DNA of 64,000 nucleotides from Pseudomonas fluorescens (GCF_902497625.1 NZ_CABVGX010000009.1:1-64000); one strand, 5' to 3'. Positions 19,336-28,613 are shown, counted from the stretch's first letter. The notes: a model not told the origin generated them from the letters alone. Translations and numbers: made by a program.

Positions 19336-20925
19336 TTAAGGCTTGAGGCTCACCCGGGCATAATCCTGCCGTCCAAACGGACTGACCGAATAGCCTTGCA
19401 CTTCTTTGCGCATCAGCGCAAATGCAGTCGGATGGGCCAGCGGCAACCACAGTGCCTGCTGCTGGATCTGCGCCTGAGCCTGCTCATAGAGCTTGGTGCG
19501 CACGCCTTGTTCGGAAGTCGTCTTGCCGGCACTGATCAGTTTGTCCAGGTCCTGGTTGCAATAACGAGCGAAGTTGGTGCCCGACTTGACCGCAGCGCAG
19601 GAAAACTGCGGTGTGAGGAAATTGTCGGGGTCACCGTTGTCGCCCGCCCAGCCCATGAACAGCAAATCGTGCTCGCCGGCCTTGGCGCGACGGATCACCT
19701 CGCCCCATTCGATCACGCGAATCTCGGCCTGAATGCCGATTTCCGCCAGGTCCGATTGCAGCATCTGCGCGCCGAGGCTCGGGTTGGGATTCAACAGGCT
19801 GCCGGACGGCCGGGTCCAGATGGTGGTCTGAAAACCATCTTGCAAACCGGCTTTCGCCATCAGCGTCCTGGCTTTTTCCAAATCATAGGCATAACCCGGC
19901 AAGCCTTTGGCGTAGCTCCAGGTATTGGGCGGGTAGGGACCGCTGGCTGGCCTGGCGGTATCTTCGAAGACTGCTTTGACGTAGTTGGCCTTGTCGAACG
20001 CCAGGTTGATTGCCTGCCGAACTTCCGGCTTGTCCAGCGGTGGATGCTGGCTATTGATGGCGACGAACGCGGTCATGAAGGCGTCAGTCTTTTCTACTTT
20101 CAGCGTCGGTTCTTTCAAGGCGGACTGTACGTCCAGCGGCTTCGGTGAGAGCGCGATCTGACACTCGTTACGGCGCAGCTTTTGTAGGCGCACGTTGGCG
20201 TCCGGCGTGATCGCGAAGATCAGCGGATCCACTGTCGGCTTGCCGCGGAAGTAGTCCGGGTTGGCCTTGTAGCGAACAGAGGCATCTTTCTGAAAGCGCG
20301 TGAAGATGAAAGGACCGCTGCCAATCGGATGGCTGTTGAGTTTTTCCGGCGTTCCGGCCTTCATCAGTTTGTCTGCGTATTCGGCAGAGTAGATCGAGGC
20401 AAAGCCCATGCTGAGCGTGGGCAGGAACGTCGAGTCGGGGTGGTCCAGTGTGAAGCGCACGGTCAATGGGTCGAGTGCATCGATTTTCTTGATCAGTGCC
20501 GGTAACTGCATCGATTGCGCGTGCGGAAAGCCGCTCTGGGCCACTTTGTGCCACGGGTTGGCTGGATCAAGCATTCGATCGAAGCTGAACTTCACGTCCT
20601 CGGCAGTCAGTTCGCGGGACGGACTGAAATAGTCGGTACGGTGGAATTTCACCTGCGGATGCAATTTGAAGACATATGTCAGCCCGTCGGCAGACACTTC
20701 CCAACTGTCCGCGAGCGCGGCGACGACTTTGCCAGTGGCTGTATCGAAGTCCACAAGGCGGTTCATCAGCACATCGGCCGAGGCATTGGTAGTGGTTAGC
20801 GAGTTGTATTGCACCACGTCGAACCCTTCAGGGCTGGCCTCGGTGCAGACACTCAGCGCGGCCGCGTGCGCGAATGGGCCAAGCAGGAGAGGGGCGAGTA
20901 ACAGCGGTAGGGCAGCGAGGCGCAT
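19336..20925 (-). CDS. Peptide/nickel-type ABC transporter substrate-binding protein (SBP_bac_5, DppA-like)
   Basis: A 529-residue periplasmic binding protein. A Sec signal is visible at residues 1-22 (MRLAALPLLLAPLLLGPFAH). The mature protein has the family pattern: TEASPEGFDVVQYNS at the start, FKLHPQVKFHRTDYFSPSR with the conserved V-KFHDG-like turn, AEDVKFSFDRMLDPANPW, and C-terminal SCAAVKSGTNFARYCNQDLD. DppA homologues bind dipeptides; the exact ligand is not readable. No transporter permease or ATPase lies beside it, so it must use distant subunits (in P. aeruginosa the syntenic gene is one of several DppA paralogues). Alone between radC and rpmB. Confidence 0.88.
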   Translation of the reverse strand: MRLAALPLLLAPLLLGPFAHAAALSVCTEASPEGFDVVQYNSLTTTNASADVLMNRLVDFDTATGKVVAALADSWEVSADGLTYVFKLHPQVKFHRTDYFSPSRELTAEDVKFSFDRMLDPANPWHKVAQSGFPHAQSMQLPALIKKIDALDPLTVRFTLDHPDSTFLPTLSMGFASIYSAEYADKLMKAGTPEKLNSHPIGSGPFIFTRFQKDASVRYKANPDYFRGKPTVDPLIFAITPDANVRLQKLRRNECQIALSPKPLDVQSALKEPTLKVEKTDAFMTAFVAINSQHPPLDKPEVRQAINLAFDKANYVKAVFEDTARPASGPYPPNTWSYAKGLPGYAYDLEKARTLMAKAGLQDGFQTTIWTRPSGSLLNPNPSLGAQMLQSDLAEIGIQAEIRVIEWGEVIRRAKAGEHDLLFMGWAGDNGDPDNFLTPQFSCAAVKSGTNFARYCNQDLDKLISAGKTTSEQGVRTKLYEQAQAQIQQQALWLPLAHPTAFALMRKEVQGYSVSPFGRQDYARVSLKP

Positions 20926-21193
20926 GGTCGGATTCCTTTACAGATCGAAGGCCCATCTGCAAGTGCAGTCTGGAAAAGGCTTACCCTAGTGGGCTCTTTT
21001 GCAAATGACTATCCCTCTTTTCAATTAAAGCGGACTATACGCCACTGTTTTCGGTGCAAGGGTGTTGATGCAACTGCAAATGGGTCAGCTGACTGATTCT
21101 CTGCGACGAGCGGTCGGCATCGCCGCCAGCCTTTATTCAAGGCGTCTGGAGGCAGTTAATCACGGTTTTTGCTGATTCTGCTCGCACCTGTTG

Positions 21194-21222
21194 TTGTTGC
21201 AATGCAGTCTTTCTGGTATAAA
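21194..21222 (+). promoter_or_regulatory. Probable sigma70 promoter for rpmB-rpmG
   Basis: TTGTTG, 17-bp spacer, TATAAA, on the plus strand about 150 nt upstream of rpmB. The transcript would have a leader of about 140 nt with a perfect CCAACCC-ATGCC-GGGTTGG hairpin at 21327-21345. The 445-bp region 20926-21370 holds no other gene. Confidence 0.6.
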
Positions 21223-21370
21223 GCAGCGCTCTTTTCTAGGGGCCCGGTTCCTTCACTGTAGGTGTAGCCGGTAAGACCTCTAAAGAAACGCGGCGCCTGG
21301 CGCCAAATGACTGAGAGATTAAGCGGCCAACCCATGCCGGGTTGGGCATGTGGTTTTAGAGGGCTGAGGC

Positions 21371-21604
21371 ATGTCGAGAGTATGTCAAGTTACCGGTAAG
21401 GGTCCGGTGACTGGGAATAACATTTCCCACGCAAACAACAAAACCCGTCGTCGTTTCCTGCCGAACCTGCAGCATCACCGCTTCTGGGTTGAAGAAGAGA
21501 AACGTTTCGTGCGTCTGCGCGTATCTGCCAAAGGCATGCGTATCATCGACAAGCGTGGCATCACTGTCGTGCTGGCCGAAATCCGCAAAGCCGGCAAGAT
21601 CTAA
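21371..21604 (+). CDS. rpmB: Ribosomal protein L28
   Basis: A 77-residue large-subunit protein: [29 protein letters not shown] is the start (first 20 shown: [20 protein letters not shown]) and the basic tail ends AEIRKAGKI. Length is standard. rpmG follows 11 bp after its stop. RBS AGGGCTGAGGC precedes the ATG. Confidence 0.97.
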   Translation: MSRVCQVTGKGPVTGNNISHANNKTRRRFLPNLQHHRFWVEEEKRFVRLRVSAKGMRIIDKRGITVVLAEIRKAGKI

Positions 21605-21615
21605 GGGAGCTAATC

Positions 21616-21771
21616 ATGCGTGAATTGATTCGTTTGATTTCGAGCGCCGGTACTGGTCACTTCTACACTACCGACAAGAACAAGCGTACTACTCCGGACA
21701 AAATCGAGATCAAGAAATTTGATCCGGTTGTTCGCAAGCACGTGATCTACAAGGAAGGCAAAATCAAGTAA
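21616..21771 (+). CDS. rpmG: Ribosomal protein L33
   Basis: A 51-residue protein ([20 protein letters not shown]... to EGKIK). Residues [15 protein letters not shown] and [15 protein letters not shown] are the L33 signature. No CxxC pairs are present, so it is the zinc-free form. It follows rpmB by 11 bp with AAGGGAGC before the ATG. Too short for a 60-residue ORF cut-off. Confidence 0.97.
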   Translation: MRELIRLISSAGTGHFYTTDKNKRTTPDKIEIKKFDPVVRKHVIYKEGKIK

Positions 21772-21789
21772 TTGATTTTTCCCTCTTAC

Positions 21790-21826
21790 AAAAAAGGCCC
21801 GTATCGCGAGATACGGGCCTTTTTTG
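21790..21826 (+). terminator. Intrinsic terminator after rpmG
   Basis: AAAAAAGGCCCGTATC / GATACGGGCCTTTTTT stem with GCGA-type loop and T run; located about 20 bp after the rpmG stop. Confidence 0.93.
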
Positions 21827-21856
21827 TTGCCGGTGATGTGATGCCTTTCAGGGCCT

Positions 21857-21951
21857 CTTCGCGAGCAAGCCCGCTCCCACAGTGGATTGTCGCGGGACAC
21901 GCACCTTGTGTTCACTGATATTCCAATGTGGGAGCGGGCTTGCTCGCGAAG
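21857..21951. repeat. REP pair (inverted)
   Basis: TTCGCGAGCAAGCCCGCTCC and its complement about 46 nt apart, in the gap between rpmG and the cupin gene. Same REP family as at 5075, 24104, 31039, 47348 and 60132, GGGAGCGGGCTTGCTCGCG subtype. Confidence 0.85.
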
Positions 21952-21976
21952 GGGCCAGGTCAAACAACACCAAACC

Positions 21977-22339
21977 TCAAACCTTCTGTTCAAACGCCAC
22001 ATAAATCTTGCGGCACGGCTCCAGCACTTCCCACGTGCCCCGGAACCCGCTCGGGATCACAAAGCGATCGCCGGCGCGCACGGTTTTGCTGTTGCCGTCG
22101 TTATCGCGCAGCACTGAAACGCCCTGAACGATCTCGCAGTATTCATGCTCGGTAAAATTCACGTGCCACTGGCCCACGGCGCCTTCCCATACGCCAGCAT
22201 TCAACTGGCCGCACGGGCTGTTGTAGTGGTTGTACACGGTTTGCTCGGGATCGCCCTTGAGAATTTTTGCCTGATCCGGCCGGTAGCGTTCAGGCTCCGT
22301 AGTAGCCTGGCTGAAGTCGACGATGTCCTGGATGCTCAT
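21977..22339 (-). CDS. Cupin-domain protein
   Basis: A 120-residue single-domain cupin. The core is FTEHEYCEIVQGVSV followed by DNDGNSKTVRAGDRFVIPSG, i.e. the two cupin motifs; the second lacks the last His (FVIPSGFRGTWE) so metal binding may be altered. It is divergent from the aldehyde dehydrogenase gene, whose upstream region they share. Such cupins beside amine/aldehyde catabolic genes are common in Pseudomonas; the ligand is unknown. Confidence 0.85.
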   Translation of the reverse strand: MSIQDIVDFSQATTEPERYRPDQAKILKGDPEQTVYNHYNSPCGQLNAGVWEGAVGQWHVNFTEHEYCEIVQGVSVLRDNDGNSKTVRAGDRFVIPSGFRGTWEVLEPCRKIYVAFEQKV

Positions 22340-22403
22340 GTGTTGTCATACCCCGTGATTGCGGCGCGAGTGGCTGAAATGGTCTTGAATTGTCCGAAGT
22401 CTA

Positions 22404-22421
22404 TGTTTATTAAAATGAACA
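22404..22421. promoter_or_regulatory. Palindrome in shared cupin/aldehyde-dehydrogenase promoter region
   Basis: TGTTTATTAAAATGAACA, an 18-bp imperfect palindrome (7 of 9 pairs match), in the 249-bp region between the divergent cupin and aldehyde dehydrogenase genes. It has the form of an operator. Binding by the nearby PauR-like regulator is inference. Confidence 0.45.
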
Positions 22422-22588
22422 CCGCAAGGCTGTTTGCCGACCTTATGTCAAATATATTGATACAACCCCGGGCTGTGGTTTAGGGTGGCGGTTGCCTTGC
22501 GCCGAAATTCAGGCTGGCCGGGCAGAATCGCCGGGAACGTCCGCGAAGAACGCGGAGCGCTCGTATTCAACTGAAGGAGGACACCCGC

Positions 22589-24082
22589 ATGACCACCCTG
22601 ACTCGTGCCGATTGGGAGCAACGGGCTCGCGATCTGAAGATCGAAGGCCGCGCCTATATCAATGGCGAATACACCGATGCCCTTTCCAGCGAGACCTTCG
22701 AATGCATCAGCCCGGTCGATGGCCGTCTGCTCGGCAAGATTGCCAGCTGCAACGCCGCCGACGCCCAGCGCGCTGTTGAAAACGCTCGCGCTACGTTCAA
22801 TTCCGGAGCCTGGTCGCGCCTGGCGCCGAGCAAACGCAAGGCCACTATGATTCGTTTCGCCGGCCTGCTGAAAGAGCATGCCGAAGAGCTCGCGCTGCTT
22901 GAAACACTCGACATGGGCAAGCCGATCAGTGACTCGCTGTACATCGACGTTCCCGGCGCGGCGCAAGCCCTGAGCTGGAGCGGTGAGGCCATCGACAAGA
23001 TTTACGACGAAGTGGCTGCTACCCCGCACGATCAGTTGGGCCTGGTTACCCGCGAGCCAGTCGGCGTAGTCGGCGCGATCGTGCCGTGGAACTTCCCGCT
23101 GATGATGGCCTGCTGGAAACTCGGGCCGGCATTGTCCACCGGTAATTCGGTGATCCTCAAACCGTCGGAAAAATCACCGCTGACCGCCATCCGCATCGCC
23201 GCGCTGGCCGTTGAGGCCGGTATCCCGAAAGGCGTATTGAACGTGTTGCCGGGTTACGGTCACACGGTCGGCAAGGCGTTGGCACTGCACAATGATGTCG
23301 ACACCTTGGTGTTCACCGGTTCGACCAAGATCGCCAAGCAACTGCTGATCTACTCCGGTGAGTCGAACATGAAGCGCGTCTGGCTTGAAGCCGGCGGCAA
23401 GAGCCCGAATATTGTTTTCGCCGACGCCCCGGATCTGCAAGCGGCGGCAGAAGCGGCCGCTGGGGCTATCGCTTTCAACCAGGGCGAGGTCTGCACCGCC
23501 GGTTCGCGTCTGCTGGTCGAGCGTTCGATCAAAGACACCTTCCTGCCGCTGGTGATCGAAGCGTTGAAAACCTGGAAGCCGGGCAACCCGCTGGACCCGG
23601 AAACCAACGTGGGTGCGCTGGTGGACACGCAGCAAATGAATACCGTGCTCTCGTACATTGAGTCCGGCCATACCGATGGCGCCAAACTGGTCGCCGGTGG
23701 CAAGCGCACACTGCAGGACACCGGTGGCACTTACGTCGAGCCAACGATTTTCGACGGCGTGACTAACGCGATGAAGATCGCTCAGGAAGAAATCTTTGGC
23801 CCGGTACTGTCGGTCATTGCCTTCGATACCGCCGAGGAAGCCATCCAGATCGCCAATGACACGCCTTACGGCCTGGCGGCAGCGGTGTGGACCAAGGACA
23901 TTTCCAAGGCTCACCTGACCGCTCGGGCTCTGCGCGCCGGTAGCGTGTGGGTCAATCAATACGATGGCGGTGACATGACCGCGCCGTTTGGTGGTTTCAA
24001 ACAGTCCGGCAACGGTCGCGATAAATCTCTGCACGCGTTCGACAAGTACACCGAGCTGAAGGCGACCTGGATCAAGCTGTAA
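22589..24082 (+). CDS. Gamma-glutamyl-gamma-aminobutyraldehyde-type NAD-dependent aldehyde dehydrogenase (PauC/KauB-like)
   Basis: A 497-residue aldehyde dehydrogenase. The NAD site includes VVGAIVPWNFPLMMACWK and TGSTKIAKQLL; the catalytic Glu is in LEAGGKSPNIVF and the catalytic Cys in FNQGEVCTAGSRLL. The C-terminal AAVWTKDISKAH and VNQYDGGDMTAPFGGFKQSG are family signatures. In P. aeruginosa the syntenic gene is pauC/kauB, which oxidises amino-aldehydes made from polyamines and guanidino compounds; substrate here is inferred from that. Strong RBS GAAGGAGG precedes ATG. An amine oxidase gene (29227) is nearby. Confidence 0.9.
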   Translation: MTTLTRADWEQRARDLKIEGRAYINGEYTDALSSETFECISPVDGRLLGKIASCNAADAQRAVENARATFNSGAWSRLAPSKRKATMIRFAGLLKEHAEELALLETLDMGKPISDSLYIDVPGAAQALSWSGEAIDKIYDEVAATPHDQLGLVTREPVGVVGAIVPWNFPLMMACWKLGPALSTGNSVILKPSEKSPLTAIRIAALAVEAGIPKGVLNVLPGYGHTVGKALALHNDVDTLVFTGSTKIAKQLLIYSGESNMKRVWLEAGGKSPNIVFADAPDLQAAAEAAAGAIAFNQGEVCTAGSRLLVERSIKDTFLPLVIEALKTWKPGNPLDPETNVGALVDTQQMNTVLSYIESGHTDGAKLVAGGKRTLQDTGGTYVEPTIFDGVTNAMKIAQEEIFGPVLSVIAFDTAEEAIQIANDTPYGLAAAVWTKDISKAHLTARALRAGSVWVNQYDGGDMTAPFGGFKQSGNGRDKSLHAFDKYTELKATWIKL

Positions 24083-24103
24083 GTCATACAGCCAGAGATC
24101 CCC

Positions 24104-24193
24104 TGTGGGAGCGGGCTTGCTCGCGAAGGCGCTGTAACAGTCAACGATGGTGTTGGATGTGACGGCCTTTTCGCGAGCAAGCCCGCTCCCACA
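24104..24193. repeat. REP pair (inverted)
   Basis: TGTGGGAGCGGGCTTGCTCG and its complement about 45 nt apart between the aldehyde dehydrogenase and the MFS gene. No gene inside. Confidence 0.85.
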
Positions 24194-24242
24194 TTTGTTT
24201 TGTGGCGTGACTGAAAAATAACAATCCACAGGAGCGTGGAAC

Positions 24243-25385
24243 ATGCGTTGGGCGACTTATTTCGCCGTGTTGGCATCTGTCTTGAGCGTGGGCCTGGCGT
24301 TGGGCGTCAGCATGCCGCTAGTGTCGTTTCGTCTGGAAGGCTGGGGTTACGGCTCATTTGCTATCGGTGTAATGGCCGCGATGCCGGCGATTGGCGTGCT
24401 GGTGGGCGCGAAGATCTCCAGTCATCTGGCTGCAAAATTCGGCACTGCGAACCTGATGCGTCTGTGCTTGTGGGCCGGCGCGTTGTCCATCGGCTTGCTC
24501 GCATTGTTGCCAAGTTATCCGGTGTGGCTGCTGCTGCGCTTGATGATCGGGGTGATTCTGACGCTCGTGTTCATTCTCGGCGAAAGCTGGATCAACCAAC
24601 TGGTGGTCGAGCAATGGCGCGGCCGATTGGTGGCGTTGTATGGCAGCAGTTACGCGCTGAGTCAGTTAGCCGGACCTCTCCTGTTGGGTGTGTTGGGTAC
24701 CGATCACGATTACGGATTCTGGGTCGGCGTGGTGTTGTTGCTGACAGCGCCGCTGCTGTTGCTGGGTCGCAGTGGCGCGCCGAGCAGCGAAGCCTGCAGC
24801 GTGACGTTCAGCGATCTGCTGGGGTTCTGTCGGGGCCTGCCGGCGATTGCATGGGCGGTGTCGTTGTTTGCCGCGTTCGAGGCGATGATCCTGACCTTGC
24901 TGCCGGTGTACTGCCTGCGCCAGGGCTTCAGCACCGACATCGCCTTGGCGATGGTCAGCACGGTGGTGGTCGGCGATGCCTTGCTGCAATTACCGATAGG
25001 GGCACTGGCGGATCGACTTTCGCGGCGCACGCTGTTCACCGGTTGTGCGGTGATCCTGCTGGTGTCGAGCCTGGCCATCCCGTTGCTGATCGACACGCTG
25101 ATGATCTGGCCGCTGTGGGTGTTGTTCGGCGCGAGTGCCGGTGGACTGTTCACCCTGTCGCTGATTCTGATCGGCGAACGCTATCGCGACGACGCCCTGG
25201 TGCGCGCCAATGCGCACATTGCGCAGTTGTGGGGGATCGGTTGTCTGATCGGTCCGCTGGCCGCCGGTGCCGGCAGCCAGTGGATCAGCGGGCATGCGCT
25301 GCCGTTGTTGATGGCCGCCGGCGCGTTGGGGCTGGTCATTCTGCTGACCCGTCAGGGCGCGTTTGGCACCGTACAACCGGCATAA
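24243..25385 (+). CDS. MFS transporter
   Basis: A 380-residue major facilitator protein with about 12 hydrophobic helices. The loop after helix 2 reads GAKISSHLAAKFGTANLMR, a relaxed form of the motif-A region, and LPIGALADRLSRRTLFTG between helices 8 and 9 is the second copy. Length fits small MFS exporters of the YcaD/UMF type. Substrate is not readable; its place after the aldehyde dehydrogenase suggests amine or organic-acid traffic, which is inference. RBS AGGAGCGTGGAAC. Confidence 0.85.
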   Translation: MRWATYFAVLASVLSVGLALGVSMPLVSFRLEGWGYGSFAIGVMAAMPAIGVLVGAKISSHLAAKFGTANLMRLCLWAGALSIGLLALLPSYPVWLLLRLMIGVILTLVFILGESWINQLVVEQWRGRLVALYGSSYALSQLAGPLLLGVLGTDHDYGFWVGVVLLLTAPLLLLGRSGAPSSEACSVTFSDLLGFCRGLPAIAWAVSLFAAFEAMILTLLPVYCLRQGFSTDIALAMVSTVVVGDALLQLPIGALADRLSRRTLFTGCAVILLVSSLAIPLLIDTLMIWPLWVLFGASAGGLFTLSLILIGERYRDDALVRANAHIAQLWGIGCLIGPLAAGAGSQWISGHALPLLMAAGALGLVILLTRQGAFGTVQPA

Positions 25386-25389
25386 CCTT

Positions 25390-25451
25390 GTAGCAGCTGG
25401 CGAAGCCTGCGTTTTGTAGCGCAGCCAGACGCAGGCTTCGCCAGCTGCTAC
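25390..25451. repeat. Inverted repeat, 23-bp perfect arms
   Basis: Arms at 25390-25412 and 25429-25451 are perfect reverse complements with a 16-nt loop. The outer bases GTAGCAGCTGGCG match the long palindrome at 1700-1831. Lies between the convergent MFS and phospholipase-D-family genes. Confidence 0.88.
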
Positions 25452-25470
25452 GAAGGGGCGCGTTCGGGCG

Positions 25471-27033
25471 TTACAGCATCCGCTCCAGCCCGACCGCCGT
25501 GCTGAACCAGGCATTGAACCGGCGCCACATGCTTCCCGGCTCCCTGGTCAATGTGTGCATTTTGCCGTCGTCTTCAGTTACCCACACAACCTTGTCGTTC
25601 TCCAGTTTGACGTGATAACTCAGCGCCGGCGCCATACCTTCCATCGCGGCTCTGTGCACATGTGCAGCCAGTTCCGGGCTGTCCACCAGGACGCCGACTT
25701 CGGTGTTCCACAGCACTGAGCGCGGATCGAAGTTGAACGAGCCGATGAAGGATTTCTGCTGGTCGAAAATGATCGCTTTGCTGTGCAGGCTGGAATCGGA
25801 GCCCTTGAAGGATTTGCCGTAGAAGATCGGTCCGCTGCCGCCGCCTTCACCTGGCTGACGACGCAGCTCGTACAGTTTCACACCATGTTCCAGCAACGCC
25901 TTGCGATAGGGGGCATAACCGCCGTGCACGGCCGGAACGTCGGTGGCCTCCAGCGCATTGGTTAACAGGCTTACCGAGACCCCGGCATCAGCGCGGCCGG
26001 TCAGGTAGACCAGCCCCGGCTCTCCAGGAACAAAGTACGCCGAGATCAGCACCAGGTCCTTGCGCACCCCAGTCAGCTCTGGCGCCAATTGAGTCGTGAG
26101 CAGCAAGTGCGGGTCGGGTTCACCCTTCGACAAGACCTTGCTCGGCGCATCCCACAATGCCTGGTTCCAGGCCCAGATCAGCTCGCGGCGCCAGATGTCC
26201 ATGCGCGGATTGGTGGTGAAGGTCATCAATTGCTGGTACAGCGCGTGATTCTGTTTGCGCGTTTCCTCCAGCGATTCTTCCAGACGCGCCCGGCTGACCT
26301 GCAGATCTTTCTGGGTCGGCTTGCTCGACAGGAATTCATCGATCGGTTTGCTCAGCGCGCTGTTCCAGTACTGATCGAAACTGTGGCCGAGTTGCTCGGC
26401 GACCGGGCCGATGCCGAGCATGTCGATGTCGGTAAAATTCAGGTTGGCCTCGGCATCGAAATATTCATCGCCCAGGTTACGCCCGCCGACGATGGCCGCG
26501 CTGTTGTCCGCCAGCCACAGCTTGTTGTGCATGCGCCGGTGTTGCAGCGACAGGTTTAACAGGCGGCCCATCGCCCGTGTGACACCCGTGGCGCGACCGA
26601 GATGCAGCGGATTGAACAGGCGAATCTGGATTTGCGGATGCGCCGCCAGCGTGCCGATGATCCAGTCCAGGCCATCGCTGGTGGTGTCGTCGAGGAGGAT
26701 GCGCACGCGCACGCCACGGTCCGCGGCCTTGAGCAGCTCCTCCACCAGCATTCGCGTGCTGATGCCGTCGTGAACGATGTAGTACTGCAAGTCGAGGCTG
26801 CTTTGCGCGTTGCGAATCAGCTCGGCGCGGGCCGTGAAGGCTTCACTGCTGTTGGACAGCAGGCGGAATCCGGATTTGCCCTCGTACGGCGCGGCCTGGG
26901 CCTGAATCGAGCGACCGAATGCGGAATCGCTGGCAGGCAGCGCCTGACTCGGTTCACGTTGAACGTCGAAACTTGCGCAACCGCCAAGGCAGGCGAGAAG
27001 GAGGAGAGCAAGCAGGGGCTGTCTGAATCTCAC
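25471..27033 (-). CDS. Phospholipase D/cardiolipin-synthase-family lipoprotein
   Basis: A 520-residue PLD-superfamily protein. The N-terminus is a lipoprotein signal (MRFRQPLLALLLLACLGGCA, lipobox LGGC). The two catalytic HxKxxxxD motifs are intact: HNKLWLADNSAAIVGGRN and HSKAIIFDQQKSFIGSFNF. This layout is that of ClsC-like or YmdC-type PLD enzymes that transfer phosphatidyl groups, although the lipid anchor points to the envelope outside the cytoplasm. Activity on cardiolipin is not shown by the sequence. Single gene, convergent with MFS and upstream of a MocR gene. Confidence 0.85.
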   Translation of the reverse strand: MRFRQPLLALLLLACLGGCASFDVQREPSQALPASDSAFGRSIQAQAAPYEGKSGFRLLSNSSEAFTARAELIRNAQSSLDLQYYIVHDGISTRMLVEELLKAADRGVRVRILLDDTTSDGLDWIIGTLAAHPQIQIRLFNPLHLGRATGVTRAMGRLLNLSLQHRRMHNKLWLADNSAAIVGGRNLGDEYFDAEANLNFTDIDMLGIGPVAEQLGHSFDQYWNSALSKPIDEFLSSKPTQKDLQVSRARLEESLEETRKQNHALYQQLMTFTTNPRMDIWRRELIWAWNQALWDAPSKVLSKGEPDPHLLLTTQLAPELTGVRKDLVLISAYFVPGEPGLVYLTGRADAGVSVSLLTNALEATDVPAVHGGYAPYRKALLEHGVKLYELRRQPGEGGGSGPIFYGKSFKGSDSSLHSKAIIFDQQKSFIGSFNFDPRSVLWNTEVGVLVDSPELAAHVHRAAMEGMAPALSYHVKLENDKVVWVTEDDGKMHTLTREPGSMWRRFNAWFSTAVGLERML

Positions 27034-27092
27034 GTAGGATTGTTCCGATTGGCGGCAGGTGTCGACATAGGACGCTGATTTCCCGATAAAGG

Positions 27093-28526
27093 TCAGTCCG
27101 TGAAGCTGTCAGTTTCCGCAAGCAATCTGATAGCTGCAGCGCCAACCTTGCGTACTGCTTCTTCGATCTGTGGAGTTGGTTTGGCAGCGTAGTTCATCCG
27201 CAGGCAATTGCGGTATTTGCCGGAGGCGGAAAAGATACTGCCGACGGCGATCTGCACACCCTGGTCATGCAGATCGCGATTGAGTTTCAGCGTGTCGAAA
27301 CCCTCCGGCAATTCCACCCACAGCATGAAACTTCCTTGTGGGCGACTGGCGCGGGTGCCAGCCGGAAAGTAGCGGGTCACCCAGTCGATCATCACATCGC
27401 GATTGCGCTGGTACTGCGTGCGCATCCGTCGCAGATGCGGCTCGAAATGCCCGGCCTTGAGGAATTCAGCGATCGCGATCTGTGGTTGTGGGGCGGTGGA
27501 GCCGGTGCTGATGTATTTCATGTGCAGTACCCGCTCCAGATATCGGCCCGGCGCGACCCAGCCGATTCTCAGACCCGGCGCCAGGGTTTTGGAAAACGAA
27601 CTGCACAGCAGCACTCGGCCGTCTTCATCGAAGGATTTGATCGTGCGCGGGCGCGGATAGGTGTAAGCCAGTTCGCCATACACATCGTCCTCGATGATCG
27701 CCACGTCGAACCGCTGGGCGAGTGTCAACAACGCGCGTTTGCGCGACTCCGGCATGATGTAGCCCAATGGATTGTTGCAGTTGGGGGTCAACTGTATGAC
27801 TTTGATCGGCCACTGTTCGAGGGCCAGTTCCAGCGCATCCAGGCTGATGCCGGTGAGCGGGTCGGTGGGGATTTCCAGGGCTTTCATGTTCAGGCCTTTG
27901 AGCGTTTGCATGGCGCCATGAAAGCTCGGTGAATCGACGGCAACGATGTCGCCCGGTTCGCAAATCGCGCGCACGCTGGTGGATAGCGCTTCATGGCAGC
28001 CGGTAGTGATCACCAGGTCGTTGGCGGTCAACTGGCAGCCGGAGTCGAGCATCAACCGGGCGACCTGTTCGCGCAGTTCGAGTGTGCCGTGGATGTTGTC
28101 GTAATACAGGCCGGGCATGTCCTGCCGACGACTGATACGCGCCAGGTTGCGCAGCAGTGGCTTCATCGTTGGCGTCGTGATGTCCGGCATGCCGCGGCCC
28201 AGTTGCACCACATCTTTGCGCGGCACTGCGCGGATCAGCTCGAGCACCTGGTCCCACTGGGAAATGTCCACTGGTCGCTGGGCCGGGCGGCCGATGGCGG
28301 GCAGCTCGGGCAAGTCCCGGCTGACCGGGACGAAGTAGCCAGACTTCGGTTTCGGCATCGCCAGACCGCTGTCTTCCAGCACGCGATAGGCTTGCTGCAC
28401 CGTGCTCAGGCTGACGCCGTGCTCCACGCTCAACGCCCGCACCGAGGGCAACCGGTCGCCGGGACGGTAGAAGCCTTGTTCGATCCGGGTACCGAGCAAT
28501 TCGGCCAGGTTAACGTACAGGGTCAT
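27093..28526 (-). CDS. MocR-type regulator (GntR domain fused to aminotransferase domain)
   Basis: A 477-residue MocR/PdxR-type protein. The GntR winged-helix is at residues 1-75 (FYRPGDRLPSVRALS, VSLSTVQQAYRVLED). The rest is a fold-type I aminotransferase; the PLP lysine is in CSSFSKTLAPGLRIGW and the conserved DDVYGELAY precedes it. Such proteins sense an amino acid or PLP adduct and control nearby genes. The ATG at 28526 (MTLYVNLAELLGTRIEQ) is chosen over an upstream start at 28571. It is divergent from the DUF1127 gene, and the shared region has an inverted repeat at 28561-28613. Confidence 0.88.
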   Translation of the reverse strand: MTLYVNLAELLGTRIEQGFYRPGDRLPSVRALSVEHGVSLSTVQQAYRVLEDSGLAMPKPKSGYFVPVSRDLPELPAIGRPAQRPVDISQWDQVLELIRAVPRKDVVQLGRGMPDITTPTMKPLLRNLARISRRQDMPGLYYDNIHGTLELREQVARLMLDSGCQLTANDLVITTGCHEALSTSVRAICEPGDIVAVDSPSFHGAMQTLKGLNMKALEIPTDPLTGISLDALELALEQWPIKVIQLTPNCNNPLGYIMPESRKRALLTLAQRFDVAIIEDDVYGELAYTYPRPRTIKSFDEDGRVLLCSSFSKTLAPGLRIGWVAPGRYLERVLHMKYISTGSTAPQPQIAIAEFLKAGHFEPHLRRMRTQYQRNRDVMIDWVTRYFPAGTRASRPQGSFMLWVELPEGFDTLKLNRDLHDQGVQIAVGSIFSASGKYRNCLRMNYAAKPTPQIEEAVRKVGAAAIRLLAETDSFTD

Positions 28527-28560
28527 GATGCAGCCTCGGTGTGATTGAATCGAAAAACCA

Positions 28561-28613
28561 ATACAGATCAACTAAAAAATCTCGATTCAGAGGTTAGCGC
28601 TGCCAATCTGTAT
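28561..28613. promoter_or_regulatory. Candidate MocR operator (inverted repeat)
   Basis: ATACAGAT at 28561-28568 and its exact reverse complement ATCTGTAT at 28606-28613, centre-to-centre 45 bp, with related AATACAATC and GAATCTGTAAT nearby up to 28645. The 179-bp region between the divergent MocR and DUF1127 genes also holds their promoters. Two-site operators are usual for MocR proteins. Confidence 0.5.
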
